Of a DNA stretch of 64,000 bases, positions 12,201 through 22,985 are shown one piece after another (within the stretch, counting starts at the first letter, position 1; each line of letters opens with the position of its first letter). Below the pieces are notes generated by a model. That model worked only from the letters and a program-made list of their open reading frames with translations, was not told where the DNA came from and made no database searches. The DNA is from Kitagawia praeruptora (lineage: Eukaryota; Streptophyta; Magnoliopsida; Apiales; Apiaceae), in contig CM075351.1 of the NCBI GenBank assembly GCA_037693485.1, positions 156,740,501-156,804,500 of the forward strand, in the 5' to 3' direction. Both the position numbers and the translations under genes were made by a program.

Positions 12201-12788
12201 ATTTTATAACTGGATGATACAAACGAGTTTAATGACTGCTATACATATGAAATGTTATATTGCTTACCTTATACATATATTCTTGTTGAGCTATAGTTGC
12301 TCACTCTTGCTTGTTTTCAAATTTTACAAACACAACAGCTAAGAGAAATGGCAAGAACCTGTCAGACTGTGCGAAAGCAGGTGACTAGACCCCAGGCTGC
12401 AGTTGAGATTCCACCGGTAGGCCCCATTAGCCGGATTGGTTGGCAACTTTTGTTAGTACGTTTTATTTATAAGAATGACCTGTGCAAGGCAGTGTACCGT
12501 AACAAACTTTCAAGCCGCCAACTTCGCTTCATATCGAAGTGTTGCTGGTAGCATAAATGCTATTTAATTCGGTCTGTAATAACTCCGAAACTTTTACTTT
12601 TACTTAATCAAGTGTATGACGTTTCTGAGACTCTAACCTGTGTGTGTGTGTGTGTGTGTGTGCGGTGTGAGTATTATTGTGGGGTCGATGGCTGTTTTAT
12701 TTATATTGTGTGCAAGAACAAGTATGTTATTAATGGAAAATGGACCGTGAGCGCCTAGATCTCCGACCCCGGATCTGGGGGCGTCACA
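9284..12788 (+). repeat. E1 3' LTR, complete, 3505 bp
   Basis: Starts TGTAAGAACCC right after the polypurine tract and ends GGCGTCACA; bases 9897-12788 match 1-2888. It holds the same TATA-like and donor-like region (CCAAGGCAAG at 11110-11119), the shared U5 motif GCGACTGATCATCG (11970-11983) and a GT microsatellite (about 12640-12662). Confidence 0.95.
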
Positions 12789-13225
12789 ACTGGGCTTCAT
12801 GCATTCAAGGCTGTTGCCTCAACTTATCATATGAAGATCAAGTTCCCAACCCGGAATGGTGTTGGAGAACATAAAGGCGATCAAAAAATGGCACGAAGCT
12901 GTTATGTAGCCGCTTTAAGGCCTGACGGAGTCGGGGGGCAGGTCCTTCCGATTGAAGACAGGGATGTCCGTAGTAATAAGGAACACCGAGGAGGGCTAGC
13001 AGAGGACGTCACACAGAAGCCTCGGACGGCCATTGAGGCTAAGGCGTTAACTGACTTCGTGGTTGAATGTACCATTGACAACCAAGAAGTCGGGGGGCAG
13101 GAGGTAGTACCCCAAGCAGGAAGTGAACTTCAGAATAAGAAGGTGGAGACCATAAGGAGTGGTGGGTGCTCTATTTTGATGGAGCATCAAAAATAAAATC
13201 AAGTGATGCAGGCCTAGTCTAGTAG
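12789..13225 (+). pseudogene. E2 protease/RT-linker fragment fused to an RNase H end fragment
   Basis: Read from 12831, the frame starts as the linker before RT (GVGEHKGDQKMARSCYV) and then, near 13020, switches to the end of RNase H (KPRTAIEAKALTDFVVEC, NQEVGGQE) and the start of the second RNase H (tctattttgatggagcatc, 13168-13186). The RT and most of RNase H are missing between them, so this is a deletion fusion. The RNase H end occurs again at 14890-15060 in the same arm. Confidence 0.6.
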
Positions 13226-13807
13226 GACTTAGCTTCATATTTATCTAGTAGAAGTAGAAGTAAGGTTCATTGAAACCATTACAGAGCATGTTGCTCCGAG
13301 TAGGATAGTAGTACTCTATGTAAGGGTTGAACCCATTTCAAGTTATTAATGCAAGTTTGATTTCCATTCATTGATGGTGTGATTTTATTTATGTGCCAAG
13401 CACCTGATGAGTGCAAGTCAAGGATGACCGAGTACCGAAGATAAAAAATACACGGATGGAAAACAAACAAATGCATACCCCGAAGGGTCAAGAGTTAGGT
13501 TACAGCAAGACCAAGTAAAAGTTTAAGTCCGTGAAGGACCCTGGATAAAAGACAAGCAGATAAAAGCCACACGCAACAATCAAAGCCATGGAAGGCCGAG
13601 GATGTGAAGGACTAGCTACTCTTCAATACTTATTAAGTACCTGGGTTAAGGATCCAAGGATGAAGGTCAATAGATAACCTTAAGCAAGGGTTAAGAAGAT
13701 CAAGCAAGCTCTCGTCTCAGAAGTTTAAAAGGCAAGAAACCAACGGGATTACATTTATCGAAATCTAAATCGAGGAATCAACCCCGAATCCTAGGTTGAA
13801 GAACAGA
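13226..13807. other. Unassigned stretch in E2
   Basis: No gene or domain is recognisable on either strand. The base use and phrases such as repeated 'gaaggcc' and 'ccgaagg' resemble Tat-element 3' UTR sequence, so it may be old UTR brought in by the rearrangement. That is inference. Confidence 0.4.
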
Positions 13808-14077
13808 AGTTGTTAGCCATGAAGGCCTAGATCAGCCATGAAGGCCAAGGTTAGTTATGAAGGCCAAGCTCGAGGGGGTCATGGACTTTCAAGACCTCGT
13901 TGGGCTAACCGGAAACCCCCTGGCCTTGGACCAGCAGCTCAAAGTTGTTAGCCATGAAGGCCAAGATCAGCCATGAAGGCCAAGGTTAGTTATGAAGGCC
14001 AAGCTCGAGGGGGTCATGGACTTTCAAGACCTCGTTGGGCTAACCGGAAACCCCCTGGCCTTGGACCAGCAGCTCTA
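13808..14077. repeat. Two tandem copies of a 135-bp unit
   Basis: The block beginning agttgttagccatgaaggcc recurs exactly 135 bp later (13808 and 13943) and both copies end with ttggaccagcagctc. Each unit also holds three shorter copies of a phrase like agccatgaaggccaag. The copies are nearly identical, so the duplication is recent. Confidence 0.85.
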
Positions 14078-14174
14078 ATAGATATTTCGATGGTTTAAAA
14101 CACCCTTGAGATTGAAAACCCTTGATTTCAAAAATTGACGTTCAACCTTCGAACATTGACGTTCAACACTCAAG

Positions 14175-15443
14175 GCTGAACGCATGCCAGCCGAGAGGCC
14201 ACCTGAGAGAGGCATTTGAAGTGTTGAGACACCACAAGATGATGTTGAATCTAGCCAAGTGTGCTTTTGGCATTGGATGAGGAAAGTTTTTGAGTCTGAT
14301 GGTTTCAAAAAAAGGCATAGAGGCCAACCCTAATAAGATCAAAGCAATTAGGGACATGGAACCACCCCGCTCTATACGAGATGTACAGAAGCTAAATATC
14401 CGATTTGCAGCCCTAGGGAGATTCATCTCCAAGTCTGGTGACAAGTGCTTGCATTTCTTTCAAGCATTGAAGAAAGTAAAAAATTTTGAGTGGACCCTTG
14501 AGAGCCAAGAGGCCTTTGAATAGCTGAAGAAATTCATGACTGAAGCCCCGTTGTTGGCCAAACCTAGTCCTGAAGAGACTCTTTATCTATACCTGACGGT
14601 ATCTGCACAAGCATTGAGTGATGTTCTCATTCGAGAAGAGAATAAGGTTCAAGGACCTACCTACTATGTGAGCAAGGTCTTGCACGGAGCTGAGTTGAAT
14701 CACTATAACATTGAGAAGTTTGCTCTGGCATTGGTAACCGCCTCGAGAAAGCTACGGCCGTACTTTCAGGCGCACAAGATTGAAGTCCTGACGGACCAGC
14801 AATTGAGGAACATATTGCATAGCCCGAAGGCCAGTAGAAGGCTGATCAAGTGGGCAATTAAGCTTGGAGAATTTGACGTCACGTATAAGCCTCGAACAAC
14901 CATCAAGGCTCAGGCATTGGCGGACTTCATGGTTGAATGTGCCATTCGCAACCAAGAAGTCGGGGGGCAGGAGACAGTAACCACCCCTGGAAGAAAGGAT
15001 AAAGATGAGGAGCTTATACCTGATTAAAAGGAATATTGGGTGCTCTATTTTGATGGAGCATCAAAAACAAAATCTAGTGGTGCAGTTTTGGTCTTGCAAA
15101 GCCCCGATGGGTTCACAGTTGAGTATGTTTTGAAGTTGGACTTCCCAACAACCAGCAACGAAGCTGAGTATGAAGCCTTGATAGCCGGATTGGGCTTGGC
15201 TAGAATCATGAGAGTCAAGAATCTCAAACTACAACAAAGTACTTGAGAGTCGTGAAGGCCGTGATGACTCAGTTTGATGAAAGGTATGAGAAGCACATTC
15301 CGAGAGAACAGAACGTTAAGGCTGATGCCCAATCTAAGTTTACTTCTTCTGAGATAGAGAACTACGCCGGAAGTGTTTACTTCCAGGTCTTGAAGGCCCC
15401 GTCTATTATTTCGAAATTGGTAGCACCAGTTGATGTAAGCTGA
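14175..15443 (+). pseudogene. E2 RT C-terminus, RNase H and second RNase H (Tat type), broken
   Basis: Starts just downstream of where the catalytic YVDD motif should be: residues like HLREAFEVLRHHKMMLN match E5 (DLRECFENLRKNEMKLN). RT connection is at 14290-14520, then TAG at 14521, RNase H at 14536-14990, a stop at 15025, and the second RNase H from about 15037 (VLYFDGASK) to 15443, with a break near 15241 that removes the part carrying the usual YSDSQ catalytic Asp. The dual RNase H order is diagnostic of the Tat lineage. Multiple stops and missing active sites show it cannot work. Confidence 0.85.
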
Positions 15444-15949
15444 AGGATAGACCCTCTTAAAAGCTCATCCTGAGACTGGTTGGCTCCCTAATAATGCCTT
15501 GAAGGCACAGAAACTATTAGTGAGAATGTTGAGATAAGAGGTCCATTGTCATTCCATACTTAAAATCTTGAATCCCGACGCAAAATCTTAACCTTGATGG
15601 CCAAAAAGGCTGTCTACCTCCAATTAAATTTGTCAATTGAGCATAAGGAGAAGGTTGGAAACCTAGAATCAAGATAAAGGGTTGACAACCAGCCAAGGCA
15701 CACCAAACTTGAAGTCAATTGCTCAGTGGAAAAGAAACTTCTTGAACGATCAAACGAGAAGCAAGACCTCCACCATATGAAACAAGGGGGGCAAGAACTA
15801 AAAAGCTTCATCACAAGCTTCACATCTTAGAACAAGAAAGAGAGATTAATTATGCCTTGAAAGGAAGGATACAACATCCAAAAGTCGAGGACGTGATTCA
15901 AGAACAGGATTCCAAGCATTGCCAAAAGCTCTGAGAGGCACGACAAAGC
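15444..15949 (+). pseudogene. E2 decayed linker toward integrase; integrase absent
   Basis: Around 15446-15560, scattered stretches in shifting frames (for example IDPLK, then a Leu/Lys-rich piece) resemble the linker that follows the second RNase H in Tat elements. No HHCC finger and no DDE core is found before the repeat arrays, so integrase seems deleted. The rest (15600-15949) shows no gene. Confidence 0.4.
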
Positions 15950-16112
15950 AGCCAAGGAGCACCTGGCAGGCAACCAGGAGCACTGGCAGCCGACCAGGTG
16001 CCATGGAAGAGGTCTGGCCGACCAGGAGCACCTGGTAGCCGACCAGGAGCACCTAGCAGCCGACCAGGAGCACCTGGCAGCCGACCAGGAGCACCTGCCA
16101 GCCGACCAGGTG
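15950..16112. repeat. Minisatellite array 1, ~21-bp unit
   Basis: Imperfect tandem copies of a 21-bp unit (core GACCAGGAGCACCTGGCAGCC), about seven to eight, some with inserted GTGCCATGG variants. Because 21 is a multiple of three, frames stay open on both strands and translate as RPGAPGS-like or LLVGCQ-like repeats; I do not regard these as genes. Confidence 0.9.
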
Positions 16113-16148
16113 CCACGAAGGGGCATCAACTGACTTCCCGGCACCCAT

Positions 16149-16233
16149 CTTGGCACCTCCCGTCAGTTGGTTGGATCGTTTGATGGTTCTGTTGAAGGTT
16201 TCTTACTTTCCGGAACGAACATCGACCTTCAAC
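16149..16233. repeat. 85-bp block repeated at 17152-17236
   Basis: The stretch from tcttggcacctcccgtcag to gaacatcgaccttcaa occurs twice about 1003 bp apart with one visible change (tttccggaac versus tttccgaaac). The repeat array between them is therefore one higher-order duplication unit. The second copy is cut at its end by the E3 junction. Confidence 0.88.
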
Positions 16234-16349
16234 TTAGCGCCGTCTAGCGTTGATTAGCACCGTGTAGTGCCGTCTTATGCCATTCAACGTCGTTTAAAAT
16301 AGATTGAAACGTCGTTTAGCATCGCTGAAGTCAACATGGATCTCCCGTC

Positions 16350-17130
16350 AACCTGTCGGCCAACTAGGAGCACCTGGCATCCAAACAGGAGCACCTGGAA
16401 GGCAACCAGGAGCACCTGGCAGCCGACCAGGTGCCATGGAGGAGGTTTGGCCGACCAGGAGCACCTGGCAGCCGACCAGGAGCACCTGGCAGCCGACCGT
16501 GAGCACCCAAGAGGCCCTCACACTGTTTGGGTCATATCTTGAGCTCCGGGTATCAGATTTGGACGATCTTACAGTCCACGCGAAGCTCATAGAGTTTTCT
16601 ACAACCATGGAAGGTCCCCAGCCAACCAGGAGCACTGGCAGCCGACCAGCTGCCCAGGAAGAGGTCTGGCCGACCAGGAGCTCTTGCCAATCCGACCTCA
16701 CGCTGTTTGGGTCATATCTTGAGCTTCGGGTATCAGATTTGGACGATCTTACAGTCCACGCCAAGGTCATAGAGTTTTCTACAACCATGAAAGGTCCCCA
16801 GTCGACCAGGAGCATTGGCAGCCGATCAGCTGCCCAGGAAGAGGTCTGGCCGACCAGGAGCTCTTGCCAATCCGACCTCACGCTGTTTGGGTCATATCTT
16901 GAGCTCCGAGTATCAGATTTGGACGATCTTACAGTCCACGCGAAGGTCACGGAGTTTTCTACAACCTTGGAAGGCTCCAGCCGACCAGGAGCACCCCCTG
17001 GCCGACCAGGAGCTTCCTCCAGTCGACCAGGTGCCACGAAGGAGCTCCAGCCGACCTCCTGGCACCCCCTGGCCGACCAGGAGCATCCTCCAGCCGACCA
17101 GGTGCCATGGAGGGGCTCTAGCCGACCTCC
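16350..17130. repeat. Composite array: 21-bp minisatellite plus three 180-bp higher-order units
   Basis: Minisatellite copies (16365-16500 and 16978-17110) flank three copies of a unit containing ctcacrctgtttgggtcat, starting at 16517, 16697 and 16877, exactly 180 bp apart. Each unit carries a unique ~100-bp block plus GACCAGGAGC repeats. A 332-codon frame (16304-17302) and a 262-codon antisense frame run through, explained by repeat lengths divisible by three. Confidence 0.9.
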
Positions 17131-18706
17131 TAGCACCTATCTTGGCACCTATCTTGGCACCTCCCGTCAGTTGGTTGGATCGTTTGATGGTTCTGTTGAA
17201 GGTTTCTTACTTTCCGAAACGAACATCGACCTTCAAAGAAGCGAACAAAATAACCAAGAGACAAACAAGTGCAATTGGTGGAAAAAGGAGAAACCTAAGT
17301 GACATGTTTGTAAGTCAACTACAAACTAGGTGGTATAAGTGCACTTTTGCAAAAATGGACTTGTTTAATGTGGAAGCAACACTTGGACAAGTAAGAGGTT
17401 GACAAGTGGCACCAATAGATGGTTGACAACACAAAAGGAAGAGATGCATCTAAGATATATACATAGAAACACATGCATTAAGCCATTTACACAACAAAAA
17501 CACAAACAAACACCACCATCTCTCTTGTTCATAAAAACTCTCGGCCAAGAAAAAGGAAAAAGGGGGGAGAGCTTGCCACCATCCATTCACTTCAACCTAT
17601 AGCTTAAAATGAAGCTTGAGACTAGTAGAAGGTAAACCCAAAACCTTAGCATCATCCTTTGAGTTTTTCATTTTCAAAAGAATTATGAAAGTGATGATGA
17701 ATAGTAACTAACATTCTTGTTTTGATTTTGATCTTTAGTTTATGGCTTCCAAAGGATAGTTTAAGCAAGGTTTAGGAGTTGTAAGAGTACATTAGCACTA
17801 TCAAGCTTCAAACAAAGGTATAACACTTGAAACCCTTGGATGAAACATGAGTTTTCATGGAGTTTTATAGTTATATGCATGTTTAAGACATTAAGTTTAT
17901 ATTTGGGCTTTGATGATTGTTAAATTAGTTTAGATGAACGGAAAGACATTGCTTGGTCTTAGTTCATGGTAGAATAACATGTATATGTTTTTTGGAGTGG
18001 GAACTATGATTATTGGATGGTTTGAAATTTGGAAATCATGTAAACATAGCCGTCGTAATGCCCGATTGTCGTTAGCCTTAAGAAACCGTGAATAGCAGTA
18101 GCATTACCTTACTGTCCAGTCCCGGATTTTGCTATGTTTAGTTAGTTCATGTCACGATCTTCGTTTTGATATAAAGATCGAGTGAAATGGATATACGGTT
18201 TAGGAGTTATGGTCGAATTAAGATAAGTGGTTCGTAAACGAGAGCACCAGTTCGTAATCAGAATTGAACCTGTATAAATTCGGTAATGCAGTAGCGAACC
18301 ATCGTAATTAAATACTAGAGATGATAAGGAAGGTGTGAGAGAAAACCTTGAGTTAAAAGGATCGTTTTACGATTTTATAAAAATGTTCGAATCAAGGTTA
18401 AACGCGAACGAACCCCTAGAAGCATGCTTGATTATGACTTTGGTTAATAACTTAGAAAACGGACGATAAAACTCGTAGTACAATCTTGATTCGTAAATGA
18501 TCGATATTAAAACTTACATGGCTTAAGTACGTATTAAGTGTGGGTACAATGACGGGTCATAATAGCGAACGTATGTCGAACCGCATCGGTGATAAAAAGA
18601 GTTACACTAAGAGGTGTATAACGAGATAATTCGAAAACGTGTTTCGACTTAAGTGAAGTCTATATTTAATCTTGTAAAGTGTTAAGTGATTAATCCCGAA
18701 TGCCTT

Positions 18707-18781
18707 GGCTATTTATAGATCGTCAGGCTGACCCGGGACACGCTACCACCACCCTTACCCGCACTCGCTTTCCAGGTAAGT
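18707..18781 (+). promoter_or_regulatory. E3 LTR core-promoter candidate with splice-donor consensus
   Basis: GGCTATTTATAG (TATA-like, 18705-18716) is followed about 60 bp later by TCCAGGTAAGT (18771-18781), a near-perfect plant 5' splice site. In the 3' LTR of the same element the site reads CCAGGCAAG (29450-29458), that is GC instead of GT. On the opposite strand the TATA region reads CTATAAATAGCC, so antisense initiation is also possible. Confidence 0.45.
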
Positions 18782-19059
18782 TCAAATCCTTCTTTAAGGC
18801 TGTTGTTGTGAATATATATATATATGTTTTCTGTTACAGTACATATGCCATAGCATGCATGCCTACTTTCAAAGTCATATTGATATACTTGTTCCCTGAA
18901 TTATTGTTGGCTTATAAGCTAGATAGTTATTATATCAATTATAAGCCGGAAATTACTAAGACCTTTAAGCGAAGGGCAGTTGAGTCTCATTCTTTGATTA
19001 TAGACCGGGAGTCGTTATTTCTTGATATATTGATATTATTTTCAGGGGAAAATATTTAA

Positions 19060-20060
19060 ATAAATATTTTCCATTTATTATCTGGTAAATATTGTTCGGA
19101 ATATTCCTCGAAGATTATGTGATAAATATTATTCGGAATATTCAGCCGATATTTATTTATTTGATGAATACTATCTTTAATATTCATCTAAGGTCGATTT
19201 AATATTCGAATATTATTTCGAACCCTCATTTAAGTTATTTACTTAAAGAATATTCATTCTTAATTACTCAATAGATATTATTTTGAATATTCATTCGAGT
19301 TTATTTATTTAATGAACATTATGTTAATATTCATTCAAGCCTTATTTATTTAAATGAATATTATTTCGAATATTCATTCAATCTCTATTTATTTCATAAA
19401 TATTAGTTGAGCATTGATTCAAACTCTCAGCTAAGTTATTTACTCAGGGAATGTTCATTCTTATTTCTTCGATAAATATGATTTTGAATATTCATTCGAG
19501 TTTATTTATTTAATGAATATTATTTTAATATTCATTCGGGCCTTATTTATTTAAATGAATATTATTCCGAATATTCATTCAATCCCTATTTATTTTATAA
19601 ACATTAGTTGAACGTTGATTCGAACTCCAGACATTCGATAAATATTATTTCAAATTTTCCCTTGAGGCGATAAATATTATCTTCGACATTCGTTTAAAGT
19701 CGATTCAATTGTTGAACATAATTTCAAATATTCATTCGATAATCATTTCTTCTATAAATATTATTAAGTGAATATTCATTGGTTGTTCAATGAATATTGT
19801 CTCAATTATTCAGTTGATCATTATTTTATCAATAAGTATCATTCTTAAATATAATATTCATTATTGATTCAATGAATATTATTTCAATTATCTGTTTGAG
19901 GATTATTTCATCAACAAATATTATTATTAATTTGAATATTCATTATTTGTGCAATAAATATTATTCAGAGTATTTACTCAAAGATTATTCCAAGCAACCC
20001 TTTTTCAATATCTGCGACTAATAAATATTCTTGGAATATTTATTTGATTCTTCTAACTCG
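19060..20060. repeat. AT-rich palindromic repeat array in the E3 5' LTR
   Basis: About 1 kb is built from variants of AATATTCATTC and TGAATATTATT, which are palindromic and can pair with each other. Within it a ~201-bp segment is duplicated in tandem (cgagtttatttatttaatga at 19296 and 19497). The same array is in the 3' LTR (about 29738-30740) and, inverted and more diverged, in E6 (about 56480-57400). Confidence 0.85.
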
Positions 20061-21435
20061 TTTCAAAAATGATTTACTTCATTCACATAGTATAATTGAC
20101 CTTCGAATATTATATAAATTATTTCAGAGACTTAATACTATTATTATATTATCAAGGAAGGTTCTCAAACTCTACTCTTCGTTCAATCCTGCCTTTCAAA
20201 TAATAAGGGAACCTTAATTGGGAAATGTTATTTATCTTGTGACTGCCCGGTCATAAATTATTCATTTCGTTCGCAACTTGGTTGCTATTATTCATGGAAT
20301 TGTGTATACCCACTCATTATTCGAGGGGTAAGAATGTTGGAACAAGTTGGTATCCATTAACAAGCAACGGCTTGGGAAATATTGGTGAATTTTCCTTTCC
20401 AATTAGATACGATTACTTTGTGGAGTCTTATCAACAAGTATTATACTTGGGGAAAGGGAGACGAACTTTACGTTTCAAGTTATGGATGTGAAATGAACTA
20501 GGAGATGCGTAAGTGACCCAGTGGCGCCGGTCCAGCAAGTGGCCCAACCGTTGGCCGAGGGGGTTCCAGAGGGCGGTAGATAAGTAAATCCGTCGGTGCT
20601 TCCTTCTACATGTAGTAAACAAGAGGTGGGGAGCATAACATGCGACTGATCATCGTGTAAATGCTATGTCTCCTGGCGCGTCAAACTCTAGTATTAGTTC
20701 ATCACTCAATGTTGGAAATTTTCTGCAACATCATCATAGTTGGCAGAGTTGAAAAGTATTTCAAACTGGAATTGTAATATCTTTCTTGCAAGTTCCTATT
20801 TTTATGAAAATGATGCTATCTTGCTTATTTTGGCATAGCATATGCTTCCACAAAATATATACCTGTTGAGTTACCTTGTAACTTCATCCTTTATATTAAA
20901 CTGGCACTATTTTCGCTAATGCATGGCATATGATTTCAAAACATATCTTTGAACTGTCATACATATTAGTGCACAATTATATATTGTTGGTGGGCTATTG
21001 CTCACCCTTGCTTTATTTATCTATATCACAACAACAGCTAGATCAGATGGCCACGCAAGGCGCACTCAGCGTAAGCAGGTGTTAGCCGTCAGAGGATTAA
21101 CTGCTGAGGTCATAGCTACCATTGTTGAGGATGCAGCTTCTGGTAGGCTAGTTGTTAGCACTTGTACATCAAATGTATTTATAATATGGCTCATACCAAT
21201 GGATGGCAAAGAGTATGTAATGGTAAAATTGTAATTCTTTGGGTTGTAAGAACTCAAACTAATGATTAATAATATTGATTGTTACTCTGATTTCATCTCT
21301 AGGACTATAACGGGTGTGTTTTATGTTGTTGTTTTGGGTCACAAGGTTGTAATTTAAATTATGTTGGTTTTATGGATGGATATTGAGACCGTAACGACTA
21401 GATCCCTGACCCTGGATCTGGGGGTGTTACAGAAA

Positions 21436-21447
21436 TGGTATCAGAGA
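21436..21447 (+). other. E3 primer-binding site (initiator Met tRNA)
   Basis: TGGTATCAGAGA starts four bases after the 5' LTR end and matches the initiator-Met tRNA complement in 11 of 12 positions, the same variant as in E1. Confidence 0.88.
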
Positions 21448-21660
21448 GAGCGTTATAAATCCCAGAGATGACGCGACGTTAAAACAATAAATTCATTAAG
21501 ATAATAAGAACTCTTTCCAAGTTCATAGTCAGACTACATAATGTAGTACAGACATATAAAACCCTTATGGGAACCCTAAATTATCATGATAGTAACTTAG
21601 CTCGTTCTTGTATCGACTTGTAAGGCGACAGACCTTGGGGATTACGAGCAGTAACATAAT

Positions 21661-22149
21661 GATGCTTGTCCTGATGCTGAAGATCGGATGATGGGTTCGA
21701 TAAAGTACCCTAATGAGGACCCGGAAGAGGTTCCAACAAAGAAGGAGAATCCTGATAAGGATAAGGAGTTTACCCTTAAGGAAATGAGGGCTACAACCAG
21801 AGAGACTGTAAGAGTTAATGTACAGTACTCAGAAAAGTGAGCGTAAAGAACTGAGATATTATTAATAGAACTAAAGATGCGTATTGGATTCATAGCTGGA
21901 CTGCTAGATGAAGTACCAGCAAGTAAGATGGATTTGATGGAATTACTTGAGATCTTATATGGGGATAGATAAAAATCCTTAGAGGCCTTTAGATTAATGA
22001 GAAAAGAGTTAGAGTGGTACATGAATATCAAAGACAACAATAGAGGACAAGGAGCAGAGTCTCCAGGAGCAGTTAAGATAGAGGCAGCAAGTGTCATATC
22101 ATGTGATAAATTGATTAATGTGAATATTGTTAATGGTAATTCACCATGA
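21661..22149 (+). pseudogene. E3 relic of an acidic ORF ahead of gag
   Basis: A frame beginning 225 bp after the primer site reads as an acidic, charged protein (NEDPEEVPTKKENPDKDKEF near its start, then ELKMRIGF, LMRKELEWYMNIKDNN) down to TGA 22147, interrupted by stops at 21838, 21844 and 21970. Position and composition match the intact extra ORF of E1 (3119-3820), although I cannot show residue-level homology by eye. It is not gag: no zinc knuckle is present. Confidence 0.5.
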
Positions 22150-22630
22150 GAAGGTAGATTTCATAAGTTATAATTTATAAAGTTAGACTGAGATTAATGA
22201 GGTGGTTTGGCTCAAGGAAATGTCCATTTTATGAATGAATCAACTTAGAAAATAAAGACATTGGAAGGTGATGGCATGATTGGATAAAGAATATAAGGAA
22301 GTAGTAAGCGAGACAATGATCTCAGAACCTACAAGAGGAGAAGACCAGTGAGTCCGTGATAAACTAGTAATAAGGCTATTGTCAGGAACCCAGTATAAGT
22401 CTAGTTCAATTCAGTGGAATGATGAACCAGAAACATTAGATGCATGTGATTCAAAGGAATATTAAATTCCTTCTTTTCCTTAAATGGATTAGGTAAGGCG
22501 AGCAGTGGTTGAGATGTAATTGAGAATGCTTTTAGATAAAACTTGAAGGAATAGGTGTAGACCAAGTTCTCGAAGTAAGAGTTTGGCAAAATGAAGTCCA
22601 GATAATAGGACATATGAGCAATAGGAAGTA
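22150..22630. other. E3 internal stretch with no recognisable gene
   Basis: gag would be expected here, but neither the gag core phrases seen in E1 and E4 nor any CX2CX4HX4C knuckle can be found in any frame. I see only decayed AT-rich sequence. Confidence 0.5.
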
Positions 22631-22985
22631 GTGATTGATCAACCCCACCAAGTTACAGACAGTTTCAAATGGAGATTGGCCAACCATACCGGCAAAGGTG
22701 AGAAATTTAATAAGATTCACGAGGTATCACCCAAGATTTGCTCAGGACTTTACAAAGAGCGTAGTCCCATAACCCGACTTAATTGTAAGACTAGAAGTCT
22801 GAATGTACAAGATAAATGGGGAGAAATCTCCATGGAGTTAAAGATAAAATTTGTGACGACCCAGCATTGGCGTTATCTAATGGAGGAAGGAAAAATTTTG
22901 GAAATTTATTAGGATGCACCTCGTGCGGGTTTAGATGTTGTGCTTGTGCAACACGATAGGGTGATTGCGGATGTATACGGACAGC
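22631..22985 (+). pseudogene. E3 displaced RT connection / RNase H start fragment
   Basis: The frame 22631-22912 plus a continuation in another frame matches E1 RT connection and RNase H start: FKWRLANHTGKG, PITRLNCKTRSL, then RAGLDVVLVQHDRVIAD (compare KGLGCVLMQHGKVIAY). It lies about 1.3 kb upstream of the RT palm fragment (24230-24690), the reverse of the normal order, so pol is scrambled. The same order is seen in E6. Confidence 0.7.

Larger units (their letters stand above)
1..12788 (+). mobile_element. E1: Tekay/Del-type Ty3/gypsy retrotransposon, 5' end outside the window
   Basis: Two copies of a long repeat (1-2888 and 9284-12788) flank a primer site, an extra ORF, gag-pol and a polypurine tract, in the standard order for an LTR retrotransposon. 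The pol order PR-RT-RNaseH-IN plus a C-terminal chromodomain places it among chromoviruses, and the 3.5-kb LTRs and three gag zinc knuckles fit the Tekay/Del clade. The right end (…GTCACA, 12788) abuts Tat-lineage coding sequence (E2), so E1 inserted into E2. The left end and hence the target duplication (expected as actgg, 12789-12793) cannot be seen. The LTRs differ by roughly 1-2% by eye, so the insertion is fairly young. Confidence 0.93.
12789..17233 (+). mobile_element. E2 left arm: rearranged Tat-lineage retrotransposon
   Basis: The sequence right of E1 begins inside a Tat-type protease/RT linker (HMKIKFPTRNGVGE, compare LKFKFPTTSGVGE in E5) and continues with RT, RNase H and second RNase H relics, then repeat arrays. 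The matching right arm with polypurine tract and 3' LTR is 40814-42029. Integrase is not found. The 5' LTR and gag must lie left of E1, outside the window. Confidence 0.75.
17234..21431 (+). repeat. E3 5' LTR, truncated by 681 bp
   Basis: Matches 27912-32111 from CAAAGAAGCG onward; the first part of the full LTR (27231-27911) is absent and E2 repeat sequence abuts instead. I count about 27 differences over 4.2 kb (~0.65%). Ends GGGTGTTACA before the primer site. It holds an AT-rich palindromic array and the shared motif GCGACTGATCATCG (20642-20655). Confidence 0.93.

Noticed and set aside
16304..17302. 332-codon plus-strand frame and 262-codon antisense frame over the E2 repeat array
   Set aside because: Openness follows from 21-bp and 180-bp repeat units divisible by three; no domain, the starts are unconvincing, and several frames are open at once.
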